From JAFNAG01 sp041501225 (GTDB lineage: Bacteria; Acidobacteriota; UBA6911), in the NCBI GenBank assembly GCA_041501225.1, contig JBGQNR010000004.1, positions 1 to 64,000 on the forward strand: a DNA stretch of 64,000 nucleotides. Reading direction: 5' to 3'. Of this stretch, positions 43,392-53,078 are shown piece after piece (the first letter of the stretch is position 1; each line of letters starts with the position of its first letter). Position numbers and translations under genes: made by a program. A model generated the notes under the pieces. The model did not search any database. It saw only the letters and a list, made by a program, of their open reading frames with translations, and was not told the DNA's origin.

Positions 43392-44792
43392 TCAATCTGA
43401 AAGGCGGTGACAGCGTTTGAATTTTCTCCCGCTGCCGCACGGGCATGGATCGTTGCGCCCCGTCCTGCCGAAAGCCTGCTGCAGGCGGGCATCTTCTGCA
43501 GCATAGATGCCCATGATTTGGGCAGGGGCCTGCTCGCGACGCAACAATTCCGCCATGATGCGCATAGGTTGGTCGACATGGCGGAAGAACCGCTTGTAGC
43601 CTGCGCACAAATAATTCAGACCGGCCTCGCCGTCCGGAGTCTGGATGAACCGATCCTTGGGACAGCCGCCATGGCAGGCAAAGCGCACATCACAGCGCAG
43701 GCAATACTGCGGCAGGGTGTCACGTTTGTACTCGCCGAACCGGCGCTGCTTCTCGGAAGTGACCAGCTCGAGCACGGATTGTTCGCCAATGTTTCCCAGC
43801 CGGTAATCCGGCTCAACGAAATGGTCGCATGAATACAGATCGCCATTGTGTTCCAATGCCGGAGCGCCGCCGCACGTTTCGGCATGGATGCAGAGTCCTG
43901 GCGGAGCGCCGCACCAGTTGGCCAAGGCTACGTCAAACATCTGCACGTATACTCGGCCGACGTCGCGCCGCACCCACCCCTCAAAAACGTCGATCAAGAA
44001 CTGGCCGTATTGTTCCGCGGTCACTGACCGATCGCTCACCTGGTCACCCTCCTGGGTATACAAGGGACGATTGCGCCAGGAGCGCCGATCTGCGCTTCTT
44101 GCGGCGCTGATGCTGTTCACCTCCCCGATGTGCGCCGGGACGGCACGCTCAACGATGGGAATGAACTGGATGAACTGTGTTCGGCATTCATCGCGCAGAA
44201 AACGGTAGACCGCGAGGGGCTGTTGGGCATTGGCACGGTGAATTGTAGTCAAGATGTTGTGCTCTACCTTGTGGTTCTGCAGAAATGCGAGACCGCGCAT
44301 CACCTGGTCGAAAGTGCCATGGCCGCCCTTGTCCCAGCGATATGCGTCATGCATTGCGCGCGGGCCATCGATGCTGATGCCGACTAGAAAATCGTTTTCC
44401 TTGAAGAAGGCTCCCCATGAGTCGTCGAGCAGCGTCCCGTTGGTCTGGATGGTGTTGATGATCCTCGTCTCAGGGCCGCAGTATTTTTTCTGATATTCGA
44501 TCGAATGCTGGAAGAAATCGAGCCCCATCAGGGTTGGCTCGCCGCCCTGCCAAGCGACAAAAACCTCGGGAGATCTGTGCGCTTTCAGCAACTGGCGGAT
44601 ATAGCGCTCCAGCATTTCGTCCGTCATGCGGAAACGGCTGCCCGGGTACAGCATTTCTTTTGAAAGGAAGAAGCAGTAGGCACAATCAAGATTGCAGATC
44701 GCGCCGGTCGGCTTGGCGAGCAGGTGAAAGGCGAACGGGGCTCCGTTCGAAGCCGTCAATCCAATGGGCGTCGCGCCTGTTTCCGTACTCAT
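43392..44792 (-). CDS. Radical SAM/SPASM maturase (anSME-like) with SEC-C tail
   Basis: This is a 466-residue iron-sulfur enzyme. The SAM-binding cluster motif CNLDCAYC (CxxxCxxC) lies near residue 34. A SPASM region binds auxiliary clusters (CGGAPALEHNGDLYSCDHFVEP, YCLRCDVRFACHGGCPKDRF, YLCAGYKRFF). A SEC-C zinc motif ends the chain (GRNDPCPCGSGRKFKRCH). The core is closest in pattern to anaerobic sulfatase-maturating enzymes, which turn Cys or Ser into formylglycine, but no sulfatase gene is present. I chose ATG 44792; the long upstream frame overlaps the divergent SDR gene. It faces that operon across about 340 bases. Confidence 0.88.
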   Translation of the reverse strand: MSTETGATPIGLTASNGAPFAFHLLAKPTGAICNLDCAYCFFLSKEMLYPGSRFRMTDEMLERYIRQLLKAHRSPEVFVAWQGGEPTLMGLDFFQHSIEYQKKYCGPETRIINTIQTNGTLLDDSWGAFFKENDFLVGISIDGPRAMHDAYRWDKGGHGTFDQVMRGLAFLQNHKVEHNILTTIHRANAQQPLAVYRFLRDECRTQFIQFIPIVERAVPAHIGEVNSISAARSADRRSWRNRPLYTQEGDQVSDRSVTAEQYGQFLIDVFEGWVRRDVGRVYVQMFDVALANWCGAPPGLCIHAETCGGAPALEHNGDLYSCDHFVEPDYRLGNIGEQSVLELVTSEKQRRFGEYKRDTLPQYCLRCDVRFACHGGCPKDRFIQTPDGEAGLNYLCAGYKRFFRHVDQPMRIMAELLRREQAPAQIMGIYAAEDARLQQAFGRTGRNDPCPCGSGRKFKRCHRLSD

Positions 44793-45129
44793 CTGCCGCC
44801 TTTCGCTCGGTTCATGCTGGTCGAGTGCCAATGTCAGGGATAGATCTGCACCATTCGGGCGGTCTTCTCCGAGTTGTGGCATCAGCGCGAGACACAGCGA
44901 GCCACGCTCCGGGCTATTGTATACCAGGGATATTGCCAATGGCAGCAGCAGCTGTGGAACACAACAGGCGCCATCTTCAAAAGAGTTTGAGGAGTAGTGT
45001 GGTTTCCATGCGGATGTGCACCCAGCGGGTTCATTCCTCGGGCATTTTGCCGAACGTCCAGTATTAACGTGGACGATGTGGCACTTCGTTGACAGCCCCT
45101 GGACCCTATGATATACGGGAAACCGCTTT

Positions 45130-45930
45130 ATGCCCGGCGAGCTACCTATGGATCCAAAACTGCTCCAACATGTTTCCCTTGAAGGCCGGGTAGCGGTCAT
45201 TTCAGGCGCTGCCTCCGGCATAGGCTTGGGCACAGCCCAACGTCTCGCCGAGTTCGGCGCCACAGTCGCCCTGCTCGATATCCAGGAAAGAAAAGGAAAA
45301 CAGGCGGAAGCAGCCTTGTTTGCGATTGGCCGGCGTGCCCGATTTATCCGCTGCGATGTCCGCTCGAGCGCAGACTGCCGCCGCGCCATCGAAGAGACGG
45401 TTCACTACTTCGGCCGCATCGACATTCTGTTCAATAACGCAGGCCTGGTCATCAGGAAGAATACCGTCGACCTGGAGGAAAAGGAGTGGGATCTTGCGAT
45501 GGAGGTCATGCTCAAGGGGACCTACCTGTTATCCCACTTCGCCATCCCCCACATGATCGCCGCCGGGGGCGGGAGCATCATCAACATGGGCTCCGGCTGG
45601 GCTCTGAAGGGTGGTCCGGATGCTGTCTCCTACTGCGCCGCCAAAGGTGGCATCCTCAACATGACCCGGGCCATGGCCATCGATCTCGGCCGCCATGGAA
45701 TCCGGGTCAACTGCGTATGCCCGGGAGATGTGGACACGCCCCTGCTACGGAGCGAGTGCTCGCAGCTGGGCCAGAATGAGGACGAATTTATGGCGGACGC
45801 CGCCCGCCGGCCCCTGGCTCGCGTAGGAACGCCCGAGGACGTAGCCAACGTCGTGCTATTTTTTGCAGGCGACCTTTCAAGATGGGTGACCGGCGCTTTC
45901 CTCGTCGTGGACGGCGGCGGCATCGCGTAA
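45130..45930 (+). CDS. Short-chain dehydrogenase/reductase
   Basis: This is a 266-residue classical SDR with cofactor motif SGAASGIGLGTAQ (TGxxxGIG type), NNAG, catalytic Ser in NMGSGW and YCAAK (YxxxK). The Asp ending the second strand (LLDIQ) favours NAD over NADP. The closing VTGAFLVVDGGG is typical. ATG 45130 or the ATG six codons on (45148, preceded by GCGAG) could start it. It begins a three-gene run with the GcvPA-like and GcvPB-like genes (35 bases to the next), so it may oxidise or reduce the substrate or product of that enzyme. Confidence 0.9.
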   Translation: MPGELPMDPKLLQHVSLEGRVAVISGAASGIGLGTAQRLAEFGATVALLDIQERKGKQAEAALFAIGRRARFIRCDVRSSADCRRAIEETVHYFGRIDILFNNAGLVIRKNTVDLEEKEWDLAMEVMLKGTYLLSHFAIPHMIAAGGGSIINMGSGWALKGGPDAVSYCAAKGGILNMTRAMAIDLGRHGIRVNCVCPGDVDTPLLRSECSQLGQNEDEFMADAARRPLARVGTPEDVANVVLFFAGDLSRWVTGAFLVVDGGGIA

Positions 45931-45965
45931 GGCCTCCCTGAGAAATTCTTCTTCACGAGGTGTGC

Positions 45966-47363
45966 ATGAGTGACGAACAGCCTTTCATCCATCCCTATAT
46001 CCCGAATGCCGTCCCTGAGGTCAAGGAGCGGATGCTGCAGGAGATCGGCGTCCGAAGTACCGACGATCTGTATGCGGACATTCCGGAGCGGCTTAGGTTT
46101 CCCGGCCGGATGAACCTTCCCGAGCCTCTCATGTCGGAAGCAGCCCTGAAGCGGCACGTCGAAAAGATTCTGAACCGGAACCGGTCATGCGCCGAATCGT
46201 TGAGCTTTCTCGGTGGCGGTTGCTGGCCGCATTACGTTCCCGCGGTATGCGATGAAATCAACCGCCGCTCCGAATTCCTGACCGCCTATGCGGGAGAGCC
46301 CTACGAAGATCACGGACGATTCCAGTCCCTCTTCGAGTACGAAAGCATGATGGCTGAACTCCTGGATATGGACGTCGTCAATGTTCCGACCTTCGACTGG
46401 TGCCAGGCCGCAAGCACTTCGATAAGGATGGCTGGCCGGATCACCAAAAGAAATGAAGCCCTCGTTTCCGACACCATCGGTCCCGACCGCTTGCAGGTCA
46501 TGCAGAATTACTGTCGCGGGGTGATGAGCATCGTCCAGGTTCGCCACAATGCGGCAACCGGTTTAATGGACCTCGACGACCTGGCCGCCAAATTCACGGA
46601 GAGAACTGCGGCCATCTATTTCGAGAATCCCTCCTATCTTGGCTTCCTTGAAACCCAGGGAGAACAGATCGCTGCCATCGCTCATTCCCGGGGAGGCCTG
46701 TGTGTTGTGGGCGTGGATCCCATTTCCCTGGGAGTCATGGCTCCGCCAAGCCATTACGGCGCCGATATTGTTTGCGGTGACGTTCAGCCTCTCGGCGTGC
46801 ACATGAACTTCGGCGGCGGCCAGGCTGGATTTATCTCCACTCGCGACGAAGAAAGATTCGTCATGGAGTATCCTTCACGCCTCTTCGGCATCGCAAAAAC
46901 TGCCGTCGAGGGCGAGTGGGGCTTCGGCGATGTGGCCTATGACCGAACGTCGTTCGGCGTCCGGGAAAAGGGCAAGGAGTTCGTCGGGACTGCGGCCGCG
47001 CTGTGGGGCATCACTGCCGGCGTCTATCTTGCACTGATGGGCCCCCAGGGCATGGAGGATATCGGCCGTCACATCCTGCAGAAGTCCCAATATGCCATGA
47101 AAAAGATCGCCGGGATATTGGGACTTCGCGCCCCGCGCTTCCGGTCGGCGCATTTCAAGGAGTTTGTGGTTGATTTCACGGCGACCGGGAAGACGGTTGC
47201 CGAGGTCAACGAAGCTCTTCGGGATCGGGGGATCTTCGGCGGGAAGGACCTGGGTGGTGATTTTCCCGAGCTTGCCGACAACGCGCTCTATTGCATCACC
47301 GAAGTCCACACCAAGGAAGATATCGACACCCTGGTCGGCGCACTCAAGGAGGTGCTCCGATGA
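45966..47363 (+). CDS. GcvPA-like PLP-enzyme subunit (divergent glycine dehydrogenase subunit 1 homologue)
   Basis: This 465-residue fold-type I PLP-family protein is related to glycine decarboxylase subunit 1: LGGGCWPHYVPAV, a FEYESMMAEL stretch, DPISLGVMAPPSHYGADIVCGDVQPLGV, and a C-terminal small domain. Hallmarks of true GcvP are altered, however. The E-x-SQG-x-LQ block is read as EPYEDHGRFQS, the DGATA-type loop as DWCQAAST, and the SNICT-type motif is replaced by VGTAAALWG. A different substrate is therefore likely. GAGG precedes the ATG. Its stop overlaps the next start (ATGA), implying a tightly coupled heteromer. Confidence 0.8.
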   Translation: MSDEQPFIHPYIPNAVPEVKERMLQEIGVRSTDDLYADIPERLRFPGRMNLPEPLMSEAALKRHVEKILNRNRSCAESLSFLGGGCWPHYVPAVCDEINRRSEFLTAYAGEPYEDHGRFQSLFEYESMMAELLDMDVVNVPTFDWCQAASTSIRMAGRITKRNEALVSDTIGPDRLQVMQNYCRGVMSIVQVRHNAATGLMDLDDLAAKFTERTAAIYFENPSYLGFLETQGEQIAAIAHSRGGLCVVGVDPISLGVMAPPSHYGADIVCGDVQPLGVHMNFGGGQAGFISTRDEERFVMEYPSRLFGIAKTAVEGEWGFGDVAYDRTSFGVREKGKEFVGTAAALWGITAGVYLALMGPQGMEDIGRHILQKSQYAMKKIAGILGLRAPRFRSAHFKEFVVDFTATGKTVAEVNEALRDRGIFGGKDLGGDFPELADNALYCITEVHTKEDIDTLVGALKEVLR

Positions 47364-48955
47364 ATACTCCCAAGAACCGCGGACTCGAAGGAGCAGCCCC
47401 TAAGGACAAACCCGCCAGGTTGCGGGCCTTTCATCAGGCGAAGTGGGATGAGGAGGTTATCTTTGAGTTGAGCACGAAGGGGGAGAGGGGGATCCTCGTA
47501 CCCCCGGTGGAGGAGGCGGTGGAAGAAGAAGTCGGCGATGGCATCTCGGCGATCCCGGAGAACTTGCGCCGTAAAGCCCGACCCGCGCTGCCGGAAATCT
47601 CGCAGATGCGTGTCCTGAAGCATTATCTGCGGCTCTCGCAGCAAAATCTTGGGGCCGACCTCAACGTGGACATCGGCCAGGGGACATGCACAATCAAATA
47701 CAATCCGAAGATCAACGATGTCTTGGCGGCGTCCCCCAAAGTAGCCGAACTCCATCCTCTCCAGAGTGAAAGCACAGTTCAGGGCGCACTCGAAATCCTC
47801 TACAAGACCGACCTGTTCATGCGCGAGATCTCGGGACTCGACCGGTTTTCCTTTCAACCGGCTTCCGGATCGGCGGCCATTCTGGCCATGGCCTCGATTA
47901 TCCAGGCCTATCATGAATCGCGCGGTGAGGGGAAAATTCGCGACGAGGTCATCACAACCATCTTTTCCCATCCATCGGATGCGGCCGCGGCTGCGGTCAA
48001 GGGTTACAAGGTCATCACCATTTACCAGACCGAAGATGGCCTGCCTGATCTTGATGCCTTGAGAAAATCGGTTTCGAAGCGGACGGCTGGGCTCCTGATC
48101 ACGAATCCGGAAGACACCGGCATCTTCAACCCGCAGATCGATGAGATCACCCGGATCGTGCGTGAAGCCGGTGGATTGTGCGGTTACGATCAAGCCAATG
48201 CTAATGGGATTCTTGGCATGACCCGGGCAAGAGATGCCGGCTTCGATATGTGTTTCTTCAACCTCCACAAAACTTTCGGGACGCCTCATGGCTGCGGCGG
48301 CCCGGCCTGCGGTGCGCTCGGGGTACGGGAAAATCTCGTGGATTACCTGCCGGTCCCCCTCGTGGAATTTGACGGCAGCAAATATTTCCTGCGCTATGGT
48401 CTCGAGCACACGATCGGCAAGATCCGCAGCTTCTATGGCGTATTCCCGGTGGTCCTGAAGGCCTATGCCTGGATTGCCAGCCTGGGCGAGCGCGGCTTGC
48501 GGGAGGCGGCGAACATTGCGGTTCTGAACAACAACTATATTCTGGAAAAGGTCAAAAAAATCCGCGGCGCGAGCGCTCCTTTCGCCTTGGGCCGGCATCG
48601 CATCGAACAGGCGAGGTACTCCTGGGAAAAGCTGACCAAGGACACGGGCGTCACAACGGAAGACATCACCCGGCGCATGGCAGATTTCGGCTTTCACCTC
48701 TGGTCGAGCCACCACCCGTTCATTGTTCCCGAGCCGTTCACCATCGAACCGACGGAATCCTATTCCAAGGCCGAGCTTGACGAGTACGTGGCGGCGCTGA
48801 AAACAATTGCGGACGAGGCCTATGAGGATCCGGCCAAAGTCAAAGGCGCACCCTACCGTAGTGTCGTCCACAAGATCGATCACGGATGGTTTGACGACCC
48901 GGCGAAGTGGGCCATTACCTGGCGGGCCTATCTGAAGAAACATGGCACCGAGTGA
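47360..48955 (+). CDS. GcvPB-like PLP-enzyme subunit (divergent glycine dehydrogenase subunit 2 homologue)
   Basis: This 531-residue partner of the preceding gene keeps the PLP lysine in FFNLHKTFGTPHGCGGP (Lys304) and the CTIKYNPK, LHPLQ and TVQGALE blocks. It differs from known glycine decarboxylase subunits where they read AHGTNPA-type (here SHPSDAAAAA) and PLGSCTMKYNP (here IGQGTCTIKYNP). In the cofactor region, DGANLNA is DQANANG. GcvH, GcvT and lipoamide dehydrogenase genes are absent. It could decarboxylate or otherwise transform an amino acid other than glycine. It overlaps the GcvPA-like stop by four bases. Confidence 0.8.
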   Translation: MNTPKNRGLEGAAPKDKPARLRAFHQAKWDEEVIFELSTKGERGILVPPVEEAVEEEVGDGISAIPENLRRKARPALPEISQMRVLKHYLRLSQQNLGADLNVDIGQGTCTIKYNPKINDVLAASPKVAELHPLQSESTVQGALEILYKTDLFMREISGLDRFSFQPASGSAAILAMASIIQAYHESRGEGKIRDEVITTIFSHPSDAAAAAVKGYKVITIYQTEDGLPDLDALRKSVSKRTAGLLITNPEDTGIFNPQIDEITRIVREAGGLCGYDQANANGILGMTRARDAGFDMCFFNLHKTFGTPHGCGGPACGALGVRENLVDYLPVPLVEFDGSKYFLRYGLEHTIGKIRSFYGVFPVVLKAYAWIASLGERGLREAANIAVLNNNYILEKVKKIRGASAPFALGRHRIEQARYSWEKLTKDTGVTTEDITRRMADFGFHLWSSHHPFIVPEPFTIEPTESYSKAELDEYVAALKTIADEAYEDPAKVKGAPYRSVVHKIDHGWFDDPAKWAITWRAYLKKHGTE

Positions 48956-48989
48956 GATGCTACTCTGAACAGCGCCTGCATGTGACCGT

Positions 48990-49223
48990 TCACTTTTTGA
49001 CCATGGGGACGGTGCGTTTGAGTTCATCGAACCAATTCTGAACCAGGATGATCTCTGTTACCGGATTAGGGTCTGCCGGGGCCGGCTTGACCATAAGAAA
49101 TCGCTGGCCATCAAGCGAGATGTCGTATCCGCCTATGTTGACGGCCCAGGAGTAATGGACACCCCCAAACAACAGCCTGGGCCTGCCGGGAGAAAAGTCC
49201 GGATCCCAACAGATTCGCTCATC
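48990..49223 (-). pseudogene. C-terminal remnant of a kinase/PD40-repeat protein
   Basis: Directly after the stop of the large histidine kinase, the minus strand encodes DPDFSPGRPRLLFGG, then GYDISLDGQRFLMVK and a NWFDELKR end. This is the usual C-terminus of large acidobacterial serine/threonine kinases with TolB/PD40 repeats. No upstream part of such a protein exists here, so it is a truncated relic. A Met inside allows a 60-residue ORF, but that is unlikely to be a real start. Confidence 0.65.
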
Positions 49224-52200
49224 CTACACGCGCAGGCAATCCGCCACAGCGTTAAGGAGTTCACTGGGTGTGAATGGTTTCTGAATGAAAGTGATGCCAT
49301 GATCCAGGGCGAGCCACCCTCCAGCTATCTCGGGACTGTAACCGCTGCAGTAAATCACACGAAGTCGTGGATAGGCATGGCGCAGCGATTTGGCCAGTTC
49401 CCGGCCGCTTACGCCGCCCGGCATCACCATATCTGTGATCAACAGGTCCACTTGTTCCAGTTGTGCCTGAGAAAGTTGCCGGGCTTCGGCGCCGGAGCTG
49501 GCAACCATAACGTTATAGCCCTGACGGGCAAGCGTGCGGAAGATCAGCTCGCGCACAGATGCCTCATCTTCCACCAACAGGATGGTTTCGCCATGCCCCA
49601 ATGCGGGCGCCCGATCCGTGCGGACTGACACTTCCGAATCCGGAACCGGACCGGCGGGCAAGTGGATCAGGAACGTAGTGCCCTGGCCTAATCTGCTGTC
49701 CACTTCAATCCAGCCGTCGTGCTGGGTGATGATGCCGAAAACAGTGGCCAGGCCCAGGCCGGTGCCCTTGCCCACTTCCTTTGTGGTAAAAAAGGGCTCA
49801 AAGATCCTTCCGCGGATTTCAGGAGGAATGCCGCAGCCTGTGTCGCGGACCGCCAGGCGGACGAATCGCCCCGGCCGGGCGTTGGGATTGGGCGAGGGCG
49901 GCGCAGACTGGTAGGTCACTGTGCTGGTTGCGATGTGCAATCGGCCGCCCTGCGGCATGGCATCGCGCGCATTCACAGCAAGGTTCATGATGACCTGCTC
50001 CAACATCCCCGGATCGCCTTGGACAGCAGGAAGGTCGTTCTCGTAACTGAATTCGAGGGTAATGTGCTCCCCGAGAACCCGTCCCAGCAGCTTGGTGAGG
50101 TTGCTGGTAAGCTCGTTTAAACTCACCGACGCAGGCTGCAATTGCTGTTTGCGGCTGAAAAGCAGCAACTGGCGGGTCAGGTTGGCAGCCCGTTCGCCGG
50201 CTGCCGCAATCTGGGTCAGCCATTCCATGCATTCAGGGTTGTCCGCCAGAATCTCGGACAGAATTGCCGCACTGCCGTTGATGACCGTAAGGATGTTGTT
50301 GAAGTCGTGGGCCACGCCGGCGGCCAGCTGGCCGACAGACTCCATCTTCTGCAAATGCCGCAACTGCTCCTCCAACTGGCGCCGCTGAGTGATGTCATTG
50401 ACCACTGCGAGGATTCCCCTGCGGCCATCGGGCAGAGGGACAGACATCTCGTGCAGCTCCACACGGTGGACTTGTCCGTCCTTGCCGACATTGTCAACCT
50501 CGTGCAGGAGTGTCTTACCGGCCATAAGCTCATCGAGGTGTCGGTCCACCTCCGCCTGGTTCTCGGGTGGAACGAGCATGCGCACGCTCCGGCCGCACAT
50601 TTCTTCGCGCGAATAACCGAAGATGCGGCACATCGCGGCATTAACTTCCAGGATGTTGGTCGCTGCGTCCTGTAGCACGATTCCCGCGGGGCAGAGTTCA
50701 AAGAGCGAGCGGTAGCGTTTCTCTCTTTCGGCAACGGCCTCCTCGGCGCGCTTCAGCTCGGTGATATCCCAGAAAATGCCTTGCACGCCGATGATCTGCT
50801 CCTGCGCGTCGCGCAAAGGGGATTTCACCACCCACACAACACGCCGGCCCTGGTTTGGGGACTCATGCTCTTCCTCGTGTTCAACGGACTGGCCGGTGTC
50901 AATGACATGCTGATCATCCTGCCTATATTTGGCAGTCAGGTCCGGAGGGCAGAAATCGGCATCTGTCTTCCCCAGAATCTCAGCGAGGGATTTGTCCAAG
51001 CTCCTGCAGAACTGCTGATTGGCAAACGTGAACCGGCCGTCCAGGTCTTTGCGGAATATGTTTTGCGGCAGGTTTTCGACCAGCGAGTGGTAGAGTCGCT
51101 CGGAATCCCGAAGCTGTTGCTCGGCCCGCCGGCGATCGGTCACGTCCATCACAAGAGACGCCACAGCTACCACCTTGCCGTGTTCGTCTACCAAGGGCGT
51201 GTTGTACCACTCGCAGAATATGCTCCGGCCATCCTTGTGGACGTTCTCATTTGTGCTGCGCTCGCCGCCTTGCCGGGCCAGCAAATTTTTCCACGTTCCT
51301 TCCACGTGCGGCCGGACAGCCTCGGGAATGATGAAGGCGGCGTGTTTGCCCAGAGCCTCCGCCGCACTATAGCCGAAGACTTTCTCGGCAGCGGGATTCC
51401 ATCTCGTGACGAGGAAATCGAGATCCCATTCGATGACGCCCAGCGGAGTCTGGTCAAAATGCAGCCGCTCCAATTGGTGTGCCAGGCGCAGCGCCACATC
51501 CGCCCGCCTGGCCTCGGTGATATCGCGGAAACTCCACACCCGGCCTACCGGTTTGCCGCCGATCCTTTGCGGATGGGAGTAACGCTCAAAAACTCTGCCA
51601 TCCTCGAACTCCACGAGGTCGAAGCTGTCCGCTTCCGGATTCGCGTAAAGCTCGCGCACCTTGGCAAGGAATCCCTCGGGGTCTTTCAGCTGAGGCAGGA
51701 TGTTTTGCATGATCTGCCGGTCGCTTTCCGACTCGAGTATGTCGCGACTCCTGCCTGCGGCGAGCACGTCGGAGGGCAATCGCCACATCTGCAGAAACTT
51801 CTCGTTGCGGTCCACGATTCTCCCCTGACGATCGACGACCAGGATGCCATCGGCAGTGGACTCAAGGGTCGCCCGCAGCAGCGAGAGAGATCGCTGCAAC
51901 GTCTCCTCCGCCCGTTTGTGTTCGGTGATGTCGCGGGCTGAGGAAAGGATCATGGGTTCGCCTTGGAGATTAAACAGTACATTGGTAATCTCCACCGGAA
52001 CCGGACGGCCCTCCTTGGTGATATGCTTGCCTTCCCAGGTGGCGCGGCCTCCGGCCTGCAGTTTTCGCATCGCCTCTGGAATGGCTGCCAATCCCTCCGG
52101 CGCATCAAGGTCCATCGGCCGCATGCACAGGAGTTCCTCGCGCGTGTATCCATAGCGCCGGCAGGCCACTTCGTTCACTTCGATGAACCGGCCCGGCAGT

Positions 52201-53078
52201 CCATCAGGATCGAACTCGTGAACGAAAACCGCATCGTTGGCGCTGTTGAACATGAGCCGGTAGTGTTCCTCGCTGCGGCGGATCGACTCTTCCGCTCGCT
52301 TGTGTTGCGTGATGTCGCGGGCGATACCTTGGATCGCATAAGGCTTCCCTTGCTTATAAATGAGTGAAGACTGGACCTCGACATCAATCTCTTTGCCATC
52401 CCATCGTCGCAGCCGGAATTCAGCGGGTTTTTTCTGGTAGCCGATTGCCCTTATTTCCTCGGTGGTCTGGAAGGCTAGCGGCAATTGATCTGCACTCAGT
52501 ATGGAGCAGTAGTTGAGCGTTCGAAGCTCCTCGCGCGCATAACCCAGCAAATCGAGGGCAGCCTGGTTGGCATCCAGGAAATTCCCGTCAAAGTCCCCGA
52601 GAAAAACGCAGTCCAGGGAACGCTCGAACAACGCCTGGTAACGATCTTCGCTTTCCCGTAATGCTTCCTCCATCTGCTTTCGTTGAGTAATGTCGCGGAC
52701 GACGGCCAGCACCCATTCCCGGCCGCCACTCCCGGATTTGCGCAGCGAGACATCGCACCAAAACAACTCCCCGTTTTTCCGCCGGGCCCGCCATTCAAAA
52801 AGTTGGGGGCCCGTCTCCACCGCCTTTCGAAGCCACTCCCCTGCCTCGGTTTCTGAATAGGGACTCTCGGCGAGGCTGCTGTGCGGAGCGCGGAGTTGCA
52901 GGGCCTCCTCACGCGAAAAGCCGTACATTTCGAGCATGCGATCGTTTACATCCAGAATGCGGCCGGTCACCGCGTCATGGACGAATATAGCCTCGTTGGT
53001 GGCATTGAAAAGATCCCGCCATGGGCTTTCTTCTTTGCAGGAATTCGTCTTGTTCGGTGAACGCGATGATTTTTTCAT
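49224..53078 (-). CDS. Multi-PAS hybrid sensor histidine kinase
   Basis: This 1284-residue soluble sensor has seven PAS domains in tandem (about 20-135, 145-260, 270-390, 400-510, 525-640, 655-770 and 780-890). A HisKA segment follows with phosphoacceptor His924 (GVAHDFNNIL), then HATPase_c (DTGCGIPPEIRGRIFEPFFTTKE, GTGLGLATVFGI) and a C-terminal receiver from about 1160 (LLVEDE, LLITDMVMPGG, KPFTP). No membrane helix is visible. The many PAS units suggest integration of several redox or small-molecule cues. GAGGCGG precedes the ATG. The output partner is not adjacent. Confidence 0.94.
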   Translation of the reverse strand: MKKSSRSPNKTNSCKEESPWRDLFNATNEAIFVHDAVTGRILDVNDRMLEMYGFSREEALQLRAPHSSLAESPYSETEAGEWLRKAVETGPQLFEWRARRKNGELFWCDVSLRKSGSGGREWVLAVVRDITQRKQMEEALRESEDRYQALFERSLDCVFLGDFDGNFLDANQAALDLLGYAREELRTLNYCSILSADQLPLAFQTTEEIRAIGYQKKPAEFRLRRWDGKEIDVEVQSSLIYKQGKPYAIQGIARDITQHKRAEESIRRSEEHYRLMFNSANDAVFVHEFDPDGLPGRFIEVNEVACRRYGYTREELLCMRPMDLDAPEGLAAIPEAMRKLQAGGRATWEGKHITKEGRPVPVEITNVLFNLQGEPMILSSARDITEHKRAEETLQRSLSLLRATLESTADGILVVDRQGRIVDRNEKFLQMWRLPSDVLAAGRSRDILESESDRQIMQNILPQLKDPEGFLAKVRELYANPEADSFDLVEFEDGRVFERYSHPQRIGGKPVGRVWSFRDITEARRADVALRLAHQLERLHFDQTPLGVIEWDLDFLVTRWNPAAEKVFGYSAAEALGKHAAFIIPEAVRPHVEGTWKNLLARQGGERSTNENVHKDGRSIFCEWYNTPLVDEHGKVVAVASLVMDVTDRRRAEQQLRDSERLYHSLVENLPQNIFRKDLDGRFTFANQQFCRSLDKSLAEILGKTDADFCPPDLTAKYRQDDQHVIDTGQSVEHEEEHESPNQGRRVVWVVKSPLRDAQEQIIGVQGIFWDITELKRAEEAVAEREKRYRSLFELCPAGIVLQDAATNILEVNAAMCRIFGYSREEMCGRSVRMLVPPENQAEVDRHLDELMAGKTLLHEVDNVGKDGQVHRVELHEMSVPLPDGRRGILAVVNDITQRRQLEEQLRHLQKMESVGQLAAGVAHDFNNILTVINGSAAILSEILADNPECMEWLTQIAAAGERAANLTRQLLLFSRKQQLQPASVSLNELTSNLTKLLGRVLGEHITLEFSYENDLPAVQGDPGMLEQVIMNLAVNARDAMPQGGRLHIATSTVTYQSAPPSPNPNARPGRFVRLAVRDTGCGIPPEIRGRIFEPFFTTKEVGKGTGLGLATVFGIITQHDGWIEVDSRLGQGTTFLIHLPAGPVPDSEVSVRTDRAPALGHGETILLVEDEASVRELIFRTLARQGYNVMVASSGAEARQLSQAQLEQVDLLITDMVMPGGVSGRELAKSLRHAYPRLRVIYCSGYSPEIAGGWLALDHGITFIQKPFTPSELLNAVADCLRV

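Noticed and set aside
45966..48955. Simple call as the standard glycine cleavage P-protein
   Set aside because: The signature motifs are altered in both subunits and the other cleavage-system genes are absent, so a gcvPA/gcvPB symbol would overstate the evidence.
47288..49027. 579-codon open frame on the minus strand
   Set aside because: It is antisense to the GcvPB-like gene, with no recognisable domains; a GC-rich shadow.
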